Below are positions 25,984 to 34,617 of a stretch of DNA of 42,404 nt, in pieces; position 1 is the first letter of the stretch, and each line of letters begins with the position of its first letter. The position numbers and the translations under genes are program-made. Below the pieces are notes generated by a model. It was not told the DNA's origin and made no database searches. It saw nothing but the letters and a program-made list of their open reading frames with translations. Location: NCBI GenBank assembly GCA_016285055.1, contig JAEEPZ010000022.1, forward strand, positions 1 to 42,404, read 5' to 3'. Source of the stretch: Prevotella sp. (GTDB lineage Bacteria > Bacteroidota > Bacteroidia > Bacteroidales > Bacteroidaceae).

Positions 25984-27300
25984 TTAGTTGAACAGGTGTG
26001 CACTGAGACTCTGCAGGGCGCGGCGCTTGTCCTCTTCACGGATGAGGAATGAGATGTTGTAGTTGGAACCGCCATAGCTGATCATGCGCACGGGCACATC
26101 CTTCATGGCATCCATGACGCGTGTCTCGAAGCCGATGTTGCTCCAGTCCAAGTCGCCCACGACGCAGATGATGCACATGCCCGTGTCGACGGTGACGGTG
26201 CCGTATTTCTTCAGCTCGTCCATAATCTCTCCTAAGTGTGCTGAGTTGTCGATAGACATGCTGACGCCTACCTCGCTGGTGCACACCATGTCGATGGGTG
26301 TCTGATAGCTCTCGAATATCTCGAAGACCTTGCGCAGGAATCCCGTAGCCAGCAGCATACGGCTCGACTTAATCTTGATGGCTGTGATGTTGTCCTTGGC
26401 AGCCACGGCCTTGATCTTGCCATACTCGGTGGTGTTGCTGATGGTGGTACCCTCGGCATCGGGCTGCATGGTGTTGAGCAGTCGCACGGGAATGCCGGCA
26501 TACTTGGCAGGCTGCACACAGGTGGGGTGAAGAATCTTGGCGCCGAAGTAAGCCAGCTCGGCGGCCTCCTCAAACTGCAGCTGATGCACGGGCTGGGTGT
26601 TGTCTACGATGCGCGGGTCGTTGTTGTGCATACCGTCGATGTCGGTCCATATCTGTATCTCCTCGGCATTGAGGGCAGCACCGATGAGTGAGGCGGTGTA
26701 GTCGGAGCCGCCACGCTGCAGGTTGTCAATCTCGCCGTAGGCATTGCGGCAGATGAAACCCTGCGTGATATAGACCTGGGCACCGGGGTTCTGCTCCATG
26801 ACGAAAGCCAACTTCTCCTTGATATAGACGGGATCGGGCTCAGCGTTCTTGTCGGTGCGCATGAAGTCGAGCGCATTGAGCAGCACGGCGTTGATGCCCT
26901 GCTCCTTCATGTAGTTCACCACCATGTTGGTCGACATCATCTCGCCCTGCGCCACGATGCTCTTCTCCTCGAAGCTGGTGAACAGCTCCTTGGTGAACGA
27001 GCGCAGATAGTTGAACTCGTCGCGCAGGAATTCGCGTGTCTGCGTGCGGTATTCCTCTGTGGTGAACAGCTCCTGCACATGGCGCTCGTACTTGCGCTCC
27101 AGCATGTTGATCACCTCATTGGCTCCGTCGGGGTTTTTCTTGTAGAGATAGTCTGAAATCTCCACCAGTGAGTTGGTGGTGCCCGACATGGCTGAGAGTA
27201 CGACGAACACTGGCTCGCCTGACTTGGTGACCAGGCCGGTCACCTCTTTCATTCGCTGCGGCGTGCCTACCGACGTGCCGCCAAACTTCATTACTTTCAT
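25984..27300 (-). CDS. lysC: Aspartokinase
   Basis: 438 aa. Phosphorylates L-aspartate, the first step toward lysine/DAP, threonine and methionine. It opens with MKVMKFGGTSVG, the amino-acid kinase signature, and has the FICRNAYGEIDNLQRGGSDYTA substrate region near 182-203 (written in part). Two ACT-like segments follow from about 300 (AVAAKDNITAIKIKS; GDLDWSNIGFETRVMDAM), which usually bind lysine or threonine for feedback control. It is a monofunctional enzyme with no homoserine dehydrogenase fusion. The start is 17 nt from a tandem repeat array; lysA follows at 2 nt. Confidence 0.95.
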   Translation of the reverse strand: MKVMKFGGTSVGTPQRMKEVTGLVTKSGEPVFVVLSAMSGTTNSLVEISDYLYKKNPDGANEVINMLERKYERHVQELFTTEEYRTQTREFLRDEFNYLRSFTKELFTSFEEKSIVAQGEMMSTNMVVNYMKEQGINAVLLNALDFMRTDKNAEPDPVYIKEKLAFVMEQNPGAQVYITQGFICRNAYGEIDNLQRGGSDYTASLIGAALNAEEIQIWTDIDGMHNNDPRIVDNTQPVHQLQFEEAAELAYFGAKILHPTCVQPAKYAGIPVRLLNTMQPDAEGTTISNTTEYGKIKAVAAKDNITAIKIKSSRMLLATGFLRKVFEIFESYQTPIDMVCTSEVGVSMSIDNSAHLGEIMDELKKYGTVTVDTGMCIICVVGDLDWSNIGFETRVMDAMKDVPVRMISYGGSNYNISFLIREEDKRRALQSLSAHLFN

Positions 27301-27317
27301 CGTTGTATTTTTGATTT

Positions 27318-27543
27318 TAAATGGGAGTTAAAATGGGAGTTAAAAGGGAAGTTATAGGGGGAGTTAAAATGGGAGTTAAAAGGGAAGTTAAAATGGGAGT
27401 TAAAATGGAAGTTAAAATGGAAGTTAAAATGGAAGTTAAAATGGAAGTTATGGGGGGAGTTAAAGGGGAAGTTAAAGGGGAAGTTAAATTGGGAGTTAAA
27501 ATGGGAGTTATGGGGGAAGATAAAGGGGTAGTTAAGATGGGAG
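27318..27543. repeat. Array of ~18 degenerate 12-bp repeats
   Basis: The plus strand reads variations of GGGAGTTAAAAT, GGAAGTTAAAAT and GGGGAGTTAAAG about 18 times between the lysC start and the ftsE end. On the transcribed (minus) strand it is C/T-rich (ATTTTAACTCCC). The ftsE stop codon TAA (27532-27534) is formed inside the outer unit, so the array has grown up to the gene. Open frames through it are repeat by-products. The core GGAGTTAAA is identical to the 9-bp unit at 22032-22254. Confidence 0.9.
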
Positions 27544-28215
27544 ATATCCCTGCCCACCACGAATGAGGCACCCGTCGATGCAGCGATAGACAGTGCCGGG
27601 ATATTGCTCTATCAATGACATGTTGTGAGTGGACATGACGACGGCCGTGCCCTTCCTCGATATGGCCTGCAACAGCTGCATGATGCCCTCGGCCGTCTCT
27701 GCGTCGAGATTGGCTGTCGGCTCGTCGGCAACGATGAGCGAGGGGCTGTTGAGGATGGCTCTGGCAATGGCGATGCGCTGCTGCTCGCCTCCTGACAGCT
27801 CATGGGGCATGACATCGCTCTTGTCGGTCATGCCCACGTCGGCCAGCACCTCACTGATACGGTTGGCAATGTCTTCCTTGCGCCAGCCGGTGGCCTTCAG
27901 CACAAACTCCAGATTCTTCCTCACAGTACGGTCGGCCAAGAGCTGGAAGTCCTGGAAGACGATGCCCATGCGGCGGCGCAGCGAGGGAATCTGCTTGCGC
28001 TTCACGGTCAGCAGGTCGTAGCCCAAGACTTGGGCCTCAACGGCCTCGTCGACATACAACTCCTGATAGAACGTCTTCAGCAGCGAACTCTTGCCCGAGC
28101 CCACACGTCCAATGATATAGACGAACTCGCCGTCGTTTACCTGAATGTCAACATCGTGCAGGATTTCCTTCCCGTCGAGCTGGCAGATGGTGGCTTTCTG
28201 ATAATCTATTAACAT
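27532..28215 (-). CDS. ftsE: FtsE-like ABC transporter ATP-binding protein
   Basis: About 227 aa from the ATG at 28215 (MLIDYQKATIC), the form typical of Bacteroidota FtsE; an in-frame ATG seven codons upstream (28236) is the alternative. Walker A is GRVGSGKSS, the Q-loop is in FQDFQLL, the signature is LSGGEQQR and Walker B is LIVADEP, so the ATPase is intact. FtsE works with FtsX at the inner membrane in division-site wall remodelling. ftsX is not adjacent here, so assignment to FtsE rather than another short ABC ATPase rests on overall sequence. It lies 24 nt after hisIE. The stop lies inside the tandem array. Confidence 0.8.
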   Translation of the reverse strand: MLIDYQKATICQLDGKEILHDVDIQVNDGEFVYIIGRVGSGKSSLLKTFYQELYVDEAVEAQVLGYDLLTVKRKQIPSLRRRMGIVFQDFQLLADRTVRKNLEFVLKATGWRKEDIANRISEVLADVGMTDKSDVMPHELSGGEQQRIAIARAILNSPSLIVADEPTANLDAETAEGIMQLLQAISRKGTAVVMSTHNMSLIEQYPGTVYRCIDGCLIRGGQGYLPS

Positions 28216-28239
28216 AGAAACACGCTTAACTTTCAAGTC

Positions 28240-28911
28240 TCAACTTTTCTCTCCCTTTGCCTTTGCTTCGCGGCGCTTGGCGTCCCAGTTGGGGTCGTGA
28301 CGGCGCTGCAGCTCTGTGGCGATGTCCTCGATGCGCAGCCCCTTGGACGTGAGGAGCACCTCCAAGTGATAGAGCATGTCGGCAGCCTCGTAGATGAGTT
28401 TGTCGTTGGTGCCGTTGGTGGCTTCTATGACGGTCTCCAAGGCTTCCTCGCCCACCTTCTGCGCCATCTTGTTCACGCCGTCGCGGAACAGGCGGGTGGT
28501 GTAGCTGCCCTCGGGCATCTCCTCATGGCGGCGCTCGATGAAGTCCTGCAGCTGCGAGAGGAAGGCCAGTGATTCGTTCTGCAAAGGAGTAGCTTGCAGC
28601 GCACTGTTGGTCTCTCCCCAGCAGGTGTCGGTGCCGGTGTGGCAGGTGGGTCCGTGGGGATGCACCTTGACCAAGAGCGTGTCGTGGTCGCAGTCGTCGG
28701 CGATGCTCACCAGGTCGAGGAAATTGCCGCTGGTCTCGCCCTTTGTCCACAGCGTCTGCCGGGTGCGGCTCCAGAAGGTCACCTTGCCCGTGGCCAGCGT
28801 CTTCTCGTAAGCCTCACGGTTCATAAAGCCCAGCATCAGCACGTTGCGGGTGTCGGCATCCTGGATGATGGCGGGAACGAGTCCGCCCATTTTCTCAAAG
28901 TCTATTGACAT
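28240..28911 (-). CDS. hisIE: Bifunctional phosphoribosyl-AMP cyclohydrolase / phosphoribosyl-ATP pyrophosphatase
   Basis: 223 aa. Performs steps 2 and 3 of histidine synthesis. The N-terminal HisI part (1 to ~110) shows FMNREAYEKTLATGKVTFWS, DCDHDTLLVKV and the zinc/cysteine segment GPTCHTGTDTCW. The C-terminal HisE part (from ~115) shows YTTRLFRDGVNKMAQKVGEE and the acidic metal site EALETVIEA, followed by YEAADMLYHLEVLL. Both halves appear complete. It follows hisF by 39 nt. Confidence 0.96.
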   Translation of the reverse strand: MSIDFEKMGGLVPAIIQDADTRNVLMLGFMNREAYEKTLATGKVTFWSRTRQTLWTKGETSGNFLDLVSIADDCDHDTLLVKVHPHGPTCHTGTDTCWGETNSALQATPLQNESLAFLSQLQDFIERRHEEMPEGSYTTRLFRDGVNKMAQKVGEEALETVIEATNGTNDKLIYEAADMLYHLEVLLTSKGLRIEDIATELQRRHDPNWDAKRREAKAKGEKS

Positions 28912-28950
28912 TTACGTATTACGATTTACAGATTTACGATTGATGAGTTG
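28912..28950 (-). repeat. Spacer built from GTAAAT words
   Basis: On the transcribed strand the hisF-hisIE gap and its edge read AATCGTAAATCTGTAAATCG then TAATACGTAA just before the hisIE ATG. The hisA-hisF gap (29710-29743) reads AATAGTAAATTGTAATAGTA then AATAG, and the hisH-hisA gap contains AATCGTAAATAG. The same short word therefore recurs in three consecutive intergenic joints; in hisA it supplies the stop codon (TTG TAA). Confidence 0.6.
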
Positions 28951-29709
28951 TCAGAGTCTCACGTTGATGCCCTCAGACTGCAGGTATTTCTTCAGTTCTG
29001 GAATGGGAATCTCGCCGAAATGGAACACGCTGGCAGCCAATGCTGCATCGGCATGTCCCAGTGTGAAAGCATCGCGGAAATGCTCTTTCGTCCCTGCGCC
29101 TCCACTGGCAATGATGGGGATGTTGAGTTCGTCGGCCAAGCGTGCCAGCGCCTCGTTGGCATAGCCCTGCTTCACACCGTCGTGGTTCATGCTGGTGAAG
29201 AGTATCTCGCCTGCGCCACGCTCCTGTGCCTCGCGGGCCCACTCAAAGAGTCCTCGCTCGGTGCGCTCACGTCCGCCTTTTACGTATGCGAACCATCCGT
29301 CGTCGTCAAGGCGGGCATCGATGGCACAGACGCAGACCTGCGAGCCGAAACGGCTGCTGATCTCGTCTATCAGTTGCGGACGGCGTATGGCGGCGCTGTT
29401 GACGCTGACCTTGTCGGCACCGGCATAGAGCAGCCGCTCCACATCTGCCAGTTCGTTGATGCCGCCACCCACAGTGAAGGGGATGTTGATTTCCTTGGCC
29501 ACACGAGTAACCATGTCGGTAAAGGTCTTGCGGCCTTCAAAGCTCGCAGTGATGTCGAGGAAGCACAGCTCGTCGGCGCCTTGCTCGGAGTAGGCCTTGC
29601 CCAAGGCGACGGGGTCGCCCGCAGAGCGCAGTCCTACGAAGTTGACGCCTTTCACGGTCTCGCCATCCTTGACGTCCAAGCAGGGGATGATTCGTTTTGC
29701 CAAGCCCAT
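28951..29709 (-). CDS. hisF: Imidazole glycerol phosphate synthase, cyclase subunit
   Basis: 252 aa (beta/alpha)8 barrel. It uses ammonia from HisH to close the imidazole ring, giving IGP and [16 protein letters not shown] near the start carries the catalytic Asp (D11-equivalent), and [12 protein letters not shown] carries the second (D130-equivalent). Phosphate-binding glycines are in VGGGIN and ASGGAGT. The gene lies between hisA and hisIE, and its partner hisH is two genes upstream. Confidence 0.97.
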   Translation of the reverse strand: MGLAKRIIPCLDVKDGETVKGVNFVGLRSAGDPVALGKAYSEQGADELCFLDITASFEGRKTFTDMVTRVAKEINIPFTVGGGINELADVERLLYAGADKVSVNSAAIRRPQLIDEISSRFGSQVCVCAIDARLDDDGWFAYVKGGRERTERGLFEWAREAQERGAGEILFTSMNHDGVKQGYANEALARLADELNIPIIASGGAGTKEHFRDAFTLGHADAALAASVFHFGEIPIPELKKYLQSEGINVRL

Positions 29710-29728
29710 AGGGATTATCTATTTACTA

Positions 29729-30448
29729 TTACAATTTACTATTGATGAGTTCACGTAGATCGATGCGCCCTTCATAGATGGCCTTGCCGAAGACAACAGC
29801 GGGGATGCCGGCCTGGTTCAGCCTGACAATGTCATCGATGCTGCTGACGCCGCCGCTGGCTATCAGGTGCAGACCGGGGTAGGCGTCCATCACCTGACTG
29901 TAGAGGTCGACGGCAGGGCCTGAGAGGGTGCCGTCCTTGGATATCTCGGTGCAGAGCACATGGCGCACGCCGGCCTCAACGTATTTGTGGAGGAAGGGCA
30001 GCAGGTCTTCAGCGGAGTCCTCTTTCCAGCCGTTGATGCTGATTTTGCCGTGACGCACATCGGCACCGAGTATCAAGCGCTCAGGGCCGTATTTCTCCAG
30101 CCATCGCATAAAGATGTCGGGCTGCGTGACGGCTATGGAGCCGACGGTGACCATGGCGGCTCCTGCGGCAAATGCCTTCTCTATGTCCTCGTCGGTCTTG
30201 ATGCCGCCGCCGAAGTCGACGGTGAGCGATGTCTCGGCAGTGATGGCCTTCAGCACAGCTTCATTGACGATATGCCGTGATTTCGCTCCGTCGAGGTCTA
30301 CCACATGGAGACGCCGGAAGCCTATCTGCTCAAACTCCTTTGCCACTTCTGCGGGAGAGTCGCGGTAGACGGTCTTCTGGTCGTAGTCGCCTTTCGTGAG
30401 GCGCACGCACTGGCCGTTGATGATGTCGATGGCGGGGATAAGTTCCAT
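29729..30448 (-). CDS. hisA: ProFAR isomerase (HisA)
   Basis: 239 aa (beta/alpha)8 barrel that isomerises ProFAR to PRFAR. MELIPAIDIINGQCVRLTKG carries the catalytic Asp near residue 8; VDFGGGIKTDED and ASGGVSSIDD are the phosphate-binding loops. Length is standard. It starts 3 nt after the hisH stop. Confidence 0.97.
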   Translation of the reverse strand: MELIPAIDIINGQCVRLTKGDYDQKTVYRDSPAEVAKEFEQIGFRRLHVVDLDGAKSRHIVNEAVLKAITAETSLTVDFGGGIKTDEDIEKAFAAGAAMVTVGSIAVTQPDIFMRWLEKYGPERLILGADVRHGKISINGWKEDSAEDLLPFLHKYVEAGVRHVLCTEISKDGTLSGPAVDLYSQVMDAYPGLHLIASGGVSSIDDIVRLNQAGIPAVVFGKAIYEGRIDLRELINSKL

Positions 30449-30451
30449 TTG

Positions 30452-31084
30452 CTATTTACGATTTGTCAGTTCCAGGAAATTACGCAGAATCTGCTCGCCC
30501 ACTTTTCCACTCTTCTCGGGGTGGAACTGGCAGGCATAGAAGTTGTCCTTGTGCATGGAGGCGGAATAAGGCAGGATGTAGTCGGCCGTGGCTATGGTAT
30601 CTTGGCACACTGGCACATAATAACTGTGCACGAAGTAGACGTATGGCTTTTCGCCCAGTCCTTCCAACAGCGGTGACACGCTGCCGTCGCTCACCTCTTT
30701 CCACTCACCTCTCACCTCTAAACAGTTCCATCCCATGCAGGGCACCTTGTCCTCATGGCGTTGTGGCTGAAAGCGCTTCACTTCAGCGTCGAAGATGCCG
30801 ATGCAGTCCACGTCGCCTTCCTCGGAGTGACGGCAGAGCAGTTGCTGCCCCACGCAGATGCCGAAGACGGGCTGGCGAAGGTCGCGTATGACCTCGTCGA
30901 GGCGCCGTGCCTTCAGATATTCCATCGCTCCGCGTGCCTCGCCCTGCCCCGGGAAGAGCACGCCATCGGCCTTGCGGAGCTGCTCAGCGTCGTCGGTCAG
31001 CACAGGGTCAACGCCCAGCCGACGGAGGACATTCACCACGGAATAGATATTGCCTGCATTGTATTTTACTATCGCTATGTACAT
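30452..31084 (-). CDS. hisH: Imidazole glycerol phosphate synthase, glutaminase subunit
   Basis: 210 aa class-I glutamine amidotransferase that feeds ammonia to HisF. The nucleophile is C77 in FGICVGQQLL (usually GICLGMQ); the His-Glu pair is H188 and E190 in CQFHPEKSG. The oxyanion strand is LFPGQGEARG. It is the first his gene of the run, separated from purU by eight 7-bp repeats. hisG, hisD, hisC and hisB are not in the window. Confidence 0.96.
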   Translation of the reverse strand: MYIAIVKYNAGNIYSVVNVLRRLGVDPVLTDDAEQLRKADGVLFPGQGEARGAMEYLKARRLDEVIRDLRQPVFGICVGQQLLCRHSEEGDVDCIGIFDAEVKRFQPQRHEDKVPCMGWNCLEVRGEWKEVSDGSVSPLLEGLGEKPYVYFVHSYYVPVCQDTIATADYILPYSASMHKDNFYACQFHPEKSGKVGEQILRNFLELTNRK

Positions 31085-31140
31085 GAGGAGTGAGGAGTAA
31101 GGAGTAAGGAGTGAGGAGTAAGGAGTGAGGAGTGAGGAGT
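31085..31140. repeat. Eight tandem 7-bp repeats
   Basis: The plus strand reads eight exact heptamers, GAGGAGT or AAGGAGT, filling the whole gap between the hisH start (31084) and the purU stop (31140-31142). Only the first base differs between units. On the transcribed strand the unit is ACTCCTC/ACTCCTT. There is no room for another gene. Copy number is likely to vary. Confidence 0.95.
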
Positions 31141-32003
31141 TAGCTGAAGATGATGGTCTTGTTCTTATAGGTCAGAATCTTTCTGGCAATGTGCTTCGAC
31201 ACAGCCCTCGAGAGGACAATCTTCTCCAGGTCCTTGCCCTTCAGCACGAGGCTCTCGGGGGTATCCTTGTGGGTGATGCGTGCCACGTCCTGCTCGATGA
31301 TGGGGCCGGCATCCAGCTCGGCGGTGACATAGTGGCTGGTGGCGCCGATAATCTTCACGCCGCGCTCGTAGGCCTGGTGATAGGGCTTGGCCCCGATGAA
31401 GGCCGGCAGGAACGAGTGGTGGATATTAATAATGTGGTGGGGATACTCGGCTATCATCTCGTCGCTGATAATCTGCATGTAGCGGGCCAGCACGATGAAG
31501 GAGATGTCTTCTTTCTTCAGCAGGTCCATCTCGGCCTGCTCCACCTCGGCTTTGTTGGAGTGGTCTTTCTTGATGCTCCACACATAGAAGGGAATATTGA
31601 ACTGGTCGGCGACATAGCGCAGGTCCTCGTGGTTGGACACAATGCACGGAATGTCGCAGTTGAACTCGCCGGCCTTCCATCGTGCCAGCAGGTCGTAGAG
31701 GCAGTGGCTCATCTTCGAGACAAAGATGGCCATGCGGGGCCGCTTGTCGCTGTAGTAGAGGCTGAACTTCATCTGGTAGCGCTGGGCATAGAGCGTCATG
31801 ATGTAGTCGTAAAGCTTGTCGCGGGGGATGAGGAAGCCGTCCAGCTCCCATTCTATGCGCATGAAGAACATGCCTTCCACCTTGTCGACATACTGGTCAA
31901 GGTAGACGATGTTCCCTTTGTTGTCTGTAATGAATTTCGTGACTTCCGATATGATGCCTTGCTGGTCAGGGCAATGCAGAAGCAAGATAGCTGTTGGTTT
32001 CAT
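31140..32003 (-). CDS. purU: Formyltetrahydrofolate deformylase
   Basis: 287 aa. Hydrolyses 10-formyl-THF to THF and formate, balancing one-carbon pools. An N-terminal ACT domain (AILLLHCPDQQGIISEVTKF, ~4-80) is followed by the formyltransferase fold: MAIFVSKMSHCLYDLL, IVSNHEDLR, and the catalytic region INIHHSFLPAFIGAKPY with the downstream Asp in TAELDAGPIIEQD. The ACT domain separates it from PurN. It is the first gene of the minus-strand run; a -7 box lies 53 nt upstream. Confidence 0.95.
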   Translation of the reverse strand: MKPTAILLLHCPDQQGIISEVTKFITDNKGNIVYLDQYVDKVEGMFFMRIEWELDGFLIPRDKLYDYIMTLYAQRYQMKFSLYYSDKRPRMAIFVSKMSHCLYDLLARWKAGEFNCDIPCIVSNHEDLRYVADQFNIPFYVWSIKKDHSNKAEVEQAEMDLLKKEDISFIVLARYMQIISDEMIAEYPHHIINIHHSFLPAFIGAKPYHQAYERGVKIIGATSHYVTAELDAGPIIEQDVARITHKDTPESLVLKGKDLEKIVLSRAVSKHIARKILTYKNKTIIFS

Positions 32004-32055
32004 TTCTCGTTGCTGATGATGCCAAGACGAAGATTATTTCCCGTCTTTTGGCGGG

Positions 32056-32063
32056 CAAAGTTA
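32056..32063 (-). promoter_or_regulatory. -7 box of the purU promoter
   Basis: On the minus strand TAACTTTG matches TAnnTTTG, 53 nt before the purU ATG. No clear TTTG is seen 19-21 nt further upstream. It lies back to back with the divergent promoter at 32136-32166, about 75 bp away, so the two could share regulation. Confidence 0.6.
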
Positions 32064-32135
32064 CAAAAAAAACATATTAATCATGTATGTGCATTAGTTT
32101 TTTTTCCCTTTTTCACCATTTTTCTTACGAATTGT

Positions 32136-32166
32136 GTTGTTTATTCAGAAAATATAGCTAACTTTG
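32136..32166 (+). promoter_or_regulatory. Promoter of the AraC-type regulator gene
   Basis: GTTG at 32136-32139, a 19-nt spacer and TAACTTTG at 32159-32166 form a Bacteroidota promoter. It decides the start of the next gene: an in-frame ATG at 32168 region or earlier would lie in or before the -7 box, so translation must begin downstream, at 32191. Confidence 0.75.
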
Positions 32167-32190
32167 CATGTCTTTCTAACATTTGGAGTT

Positions 32191-32637
32191 ATGTCAAAGT
32201 ATAATCTATCTGATAAGAAGGAGCGGGACGCAAACTATTGCTCTCTGGTCAGTCCGGCAGTGATGGACGACCTGAAAGAGCGCATCATGGATGTGGTGGT
32301 CATGCAGAAGAAATACAAGGACAAGAACTACTCTGCACGACAGCTGGCTAAAGACCTTGGAACGAACTCACGCTATGTCTCGGCAGTGGTGAACGTGCGT
32401 TTCCGAATGAACTACACCACTTTCATCAACAAGTACCGCATTGAGGAGGCCATGTCCATACTCACCGACAAGCGCTTCGAAGATTTGCGGATGGAAGAAG
32501 TAAGCGACATGGTTGGCTTCTCCAACCGGCAGTCGTTCTATGCTTCTTTCTATAAGTTTGTAGGTATGACACCCAAGGAGTATCGTTCCAAATACATGGT
32601 AGAGACCAAAGCGAAGAAAAAAAACAACAAAGACTGA
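32191..32637 (+). CDS. AraC-type HTH protein without sensor domain
   Basis: 148 aa from the ATG at 32191 (MSKYNLSDKKER). A longer reading from 32164 is excluded because that ATG overlaps the promoter -7 box. The C-terminal half holds the two AraC helix-turn-helix motifs: SARQLAKDLGTNSRYVSAVV and MEEVSDMVGFSNRQSFYASF, ending in GMTPKEYRSKY. There is no ligand-binding domain, only ~45 charged residues before the DNA-binding part, and a basic tail (KAKKKNNKD). It overlaps the DPP III gene by one base (TGATG), so the two are translationally coupled; it may regulate its own operon or the divergent purU run. Confidence 0.85.
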   Translation: MSKYNLSDKKERDANYCSLVSPAVMDDLKERIMDVVVMQKKYKDKNYSARQLAKDLGTNSRYVSAVVNVRFRMNYTTFINKYRIEEAMSILTDKRFEDLRMEEVSDMVGFSNRQSFYASFYKFVGMTPKEYRSKYMVETKAKKKNNKD

Positions 32638-34598
32638 TGACACCAGCCCTTGATTTCCACTACAGCGACGAGCGCTTTGCCGACGTGCAGATGCTGCGCT
32701 ACCGCCTTGACGGCTTTGAGCTGTTATCCCTTCAGCAAAAAGAACTCATTTATTATCTGTCGCAGGCCACACTCTACGGACGCGACATCACCTTCGACCA
32801 GTTTGGAAGGTACAACCTGCGCATCCGCCGCACCTTGGAAGCCGTCTATACCGACGCGGCCATTGCCCGCGACAACGACGACTTCCGCGCGCTGACCGTC
32901 TATCTGAAGCGCATCTGGTTCTCCAACGGCATCCACCACCATTATGGCTGCGAGAAGTTCGCCCCCGGCTTCAGCCCCGACTATCTACGTCAGGCACTGA
33001 AGCTGGTCGATGTCTCACGCCTGCCGCTCACCGACGGGCAAAGCGTGGAGGCACTCTGCGACGAGCTTTTCCCCGTGATCTTCGACCCCGACGTCATGCC
33101 CAAGCGGGTGAACAAGGCCGACGGCGACGACCTCGTCGTGACCTCGGCTTGCAACTTCTATCAAGGCGTGACGCAGCAGGAGGCTGAGGCCTACTATGCA
33201 GAGAAGAAGCGGCAGTGCGCCACACCCGAGGAGCTGCCATCATTCGGCCTGAACACTACGCTGGTGAAGGACGCCGGAACGCTGCGCGAAGAGACGTGGA
33301 CCACCGAGGGACGCTATGCCAACGCCTTGCGACGCATCGTCTTCTGGCTGGAGAAAGCAAAGACCGTGGCAGAGAACAAAGCACAGCAGGAGGTCATCGA
33401 CCTGCTGATACAATACTACCGCACGGGCGACCTGCGCCTCTTCGACCGGTATTCCATCGCCTGGCTGCAGATGCTCGACAGCCGCATCGACTTCATCAAC
33501 GGCTTCATCGAGGTCTACGGCGACCCGCTCGGACTGAAAGGCTCCTGGGAGGGGCTGGTGGAATATGTCGACGAGGAGGCCACCAAGCGCACACAGACCA
33601 TCAGCAGCCATGCCCAGTGGTTTGAGGACCACTCGCCCGTCAACCCGCGCTTCCGCAAGCCGGTGGTGAAGGGTGTCTCGGCACGCGTCATCTGTGCGGC
33701 CATGCTCGGCGGCGACGAGTATCCGTCAACGGCCATTGGCATCAACCTGCCCAACGCTGACTGGATTCGTGCAAGGTATGGCTCGAAGAGCATCACCATC
33801 AGCAACATCACCGATGCCTACAACCGTGCTGCCCACGGCAACGGATTCAGAGAGGAGTTTGTCATTGACGAACCCACCTTCGCCATGATAGAGCAGTATG
33901 GCGACGACTGCGACAACCTGCACACCGACCTGCACGAGTGCTTGGGCCACGGCAGCGGACAGCTGCTGCCCGGCGTCGACACCGATGCGCTGAAGGCATA
34001 CGGCAACACCATCGAGGAAGCACGCGCCGACCTCTTCGCGCTCTACTTCCTTGCCGACAGGAAGCTGGTGGAGCTGGGACTGCTGCCCAACGACGAGGCC
34101 TACAAAGCTGAATACTACACCTACATGATGAACGGTCTGATGACGCAGCTGGTGCGCATCGAGCCAGGACGGCAGATTGAGGAGGCCCACATGCGCAACC
34201 GTGCCCTCATCGCCCGCTGGTGCCTGAAGCAAGGGCAGAGCATGGAGCTGGTGAGACGCAAGGGGAAGACCTACCTGCGCATCCTTTCCTACGAGGAACT
34301 GCGCCGGCAGGTGGCTACGCTTCTGGCCGAGATTCAGCGCATCAAGAGCGAGGGCGACTACGAGGCTGCCCGCCGCCTGGTGGAGGACTATGCCGTGAAG
34401 GTGGATCCGCAGCTGCACGAAGAGGTGCTTGGCCGCTACAGGCAGCTCAACCTGGCTCCCTATAAGGGGTTCATCAATCCCTGGCTGAAGCCCGTCAAGG
34501 ACGCCGAAGGGCGCATCACCGACATCAGCGTGGACTACACTGAGAGCTATGAGCACCAGATGCTGCGCTACAGCACCGATTACGCAACGCTGGCCTGA
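32637..34598 (+). CDS. Dipeptidyl-peptidase III (M49)
   Basis: 653 aa zinc metallopeptidase that releases dipeptides from peptide N-termini. The M49 zinc motif is H433-E-C-L-G-H438, the HECLGH form known in Bacteroides DPP III, and the second motif is E460-E-A-R-A-D465, which supplies the third ligand. The N-terminus (MTPALDFHYSDERFADVQML) has no signal peptide, so this copy should be cytosolic. Length matches the family. Such proteins are often mislabelled dihydrofolate reductase in databases. The ATG overlaps the regulator's TGA. A hairpin with GTCCGAAG/CTTCGGAC arms follows. Confidence 0.9.
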   Translation: MTPALDFHYSDERFADVQMLRYRLDGFELLSLQQKELIYYLSQATLYGRDITFDQFGRYNLRIRRTLEAVYTDAAIARDNDDFRALTVYLKRIWFSNGIHHHYGCEKFAPGFSPDYLRQALKLVDVSRLPLTDGQSVEALCDELFPVIFDPDVMPKRVNKADGDDLVVTSACNFYQGVTQQEAEAYYAEKKRQCATPEELPSFGLNTTLVKDAGTLREETWTTEGRYANALRRIVFWLEKAKTVAENKAQQEVIDLLIQYYRTGDLRLFDRYSIAWLQMLDSRIDFINGFIEVYGDPLGLKGSWEGLVEYVDEEATKRTQTISSHAQWFEDHSPVNPRFRKPVVKGVSARVICAAMLGGDEYPSTAIGINLPNADWIRARYGSKSITISNITDAYNRAAHGNGFREEFVIDEPTFAMIEQYGDDCDNLHTDLHECLGHGSGQLLPGVDTDALKAYGNTIEEARADLFALYFLADRKLVELGLLPNDEAYKAEYYTYMMNGLMTQLVRIEPGRQIEEAHMRNRALIARWCLKQGQSMELVRRKGKTYLRILSYEELRRQVATLLAEIQRIKSEGDYEAARRLVEDYAVKVDPQLHEEVLGRYRQLNLAPYKGFINPWLKPVKDAEGRITDISVDYTESYEHQMLRYSTDYATLA

Positions 34599-34617
34599 GT
34601 GCTGACAAAACAAAATC

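Noticed and set aside
27306..27313. TATTTTTG as a plus-strand promoter
   Set aside because: It points away from any plus-strand gene and has no -33 box; chance match in A/T-rich DNA.
27297..27560. 87-aa and 84-aa ORFs in the 12-bp array
   Set aside because: They are open only because the repeat period is a multiple of three; residues simply repeat.
32164..32190. Earlier start for the AraC-type gene
   Set aside because: That ATG overlaps the promoter -7 box, so it would not be in the transcript.
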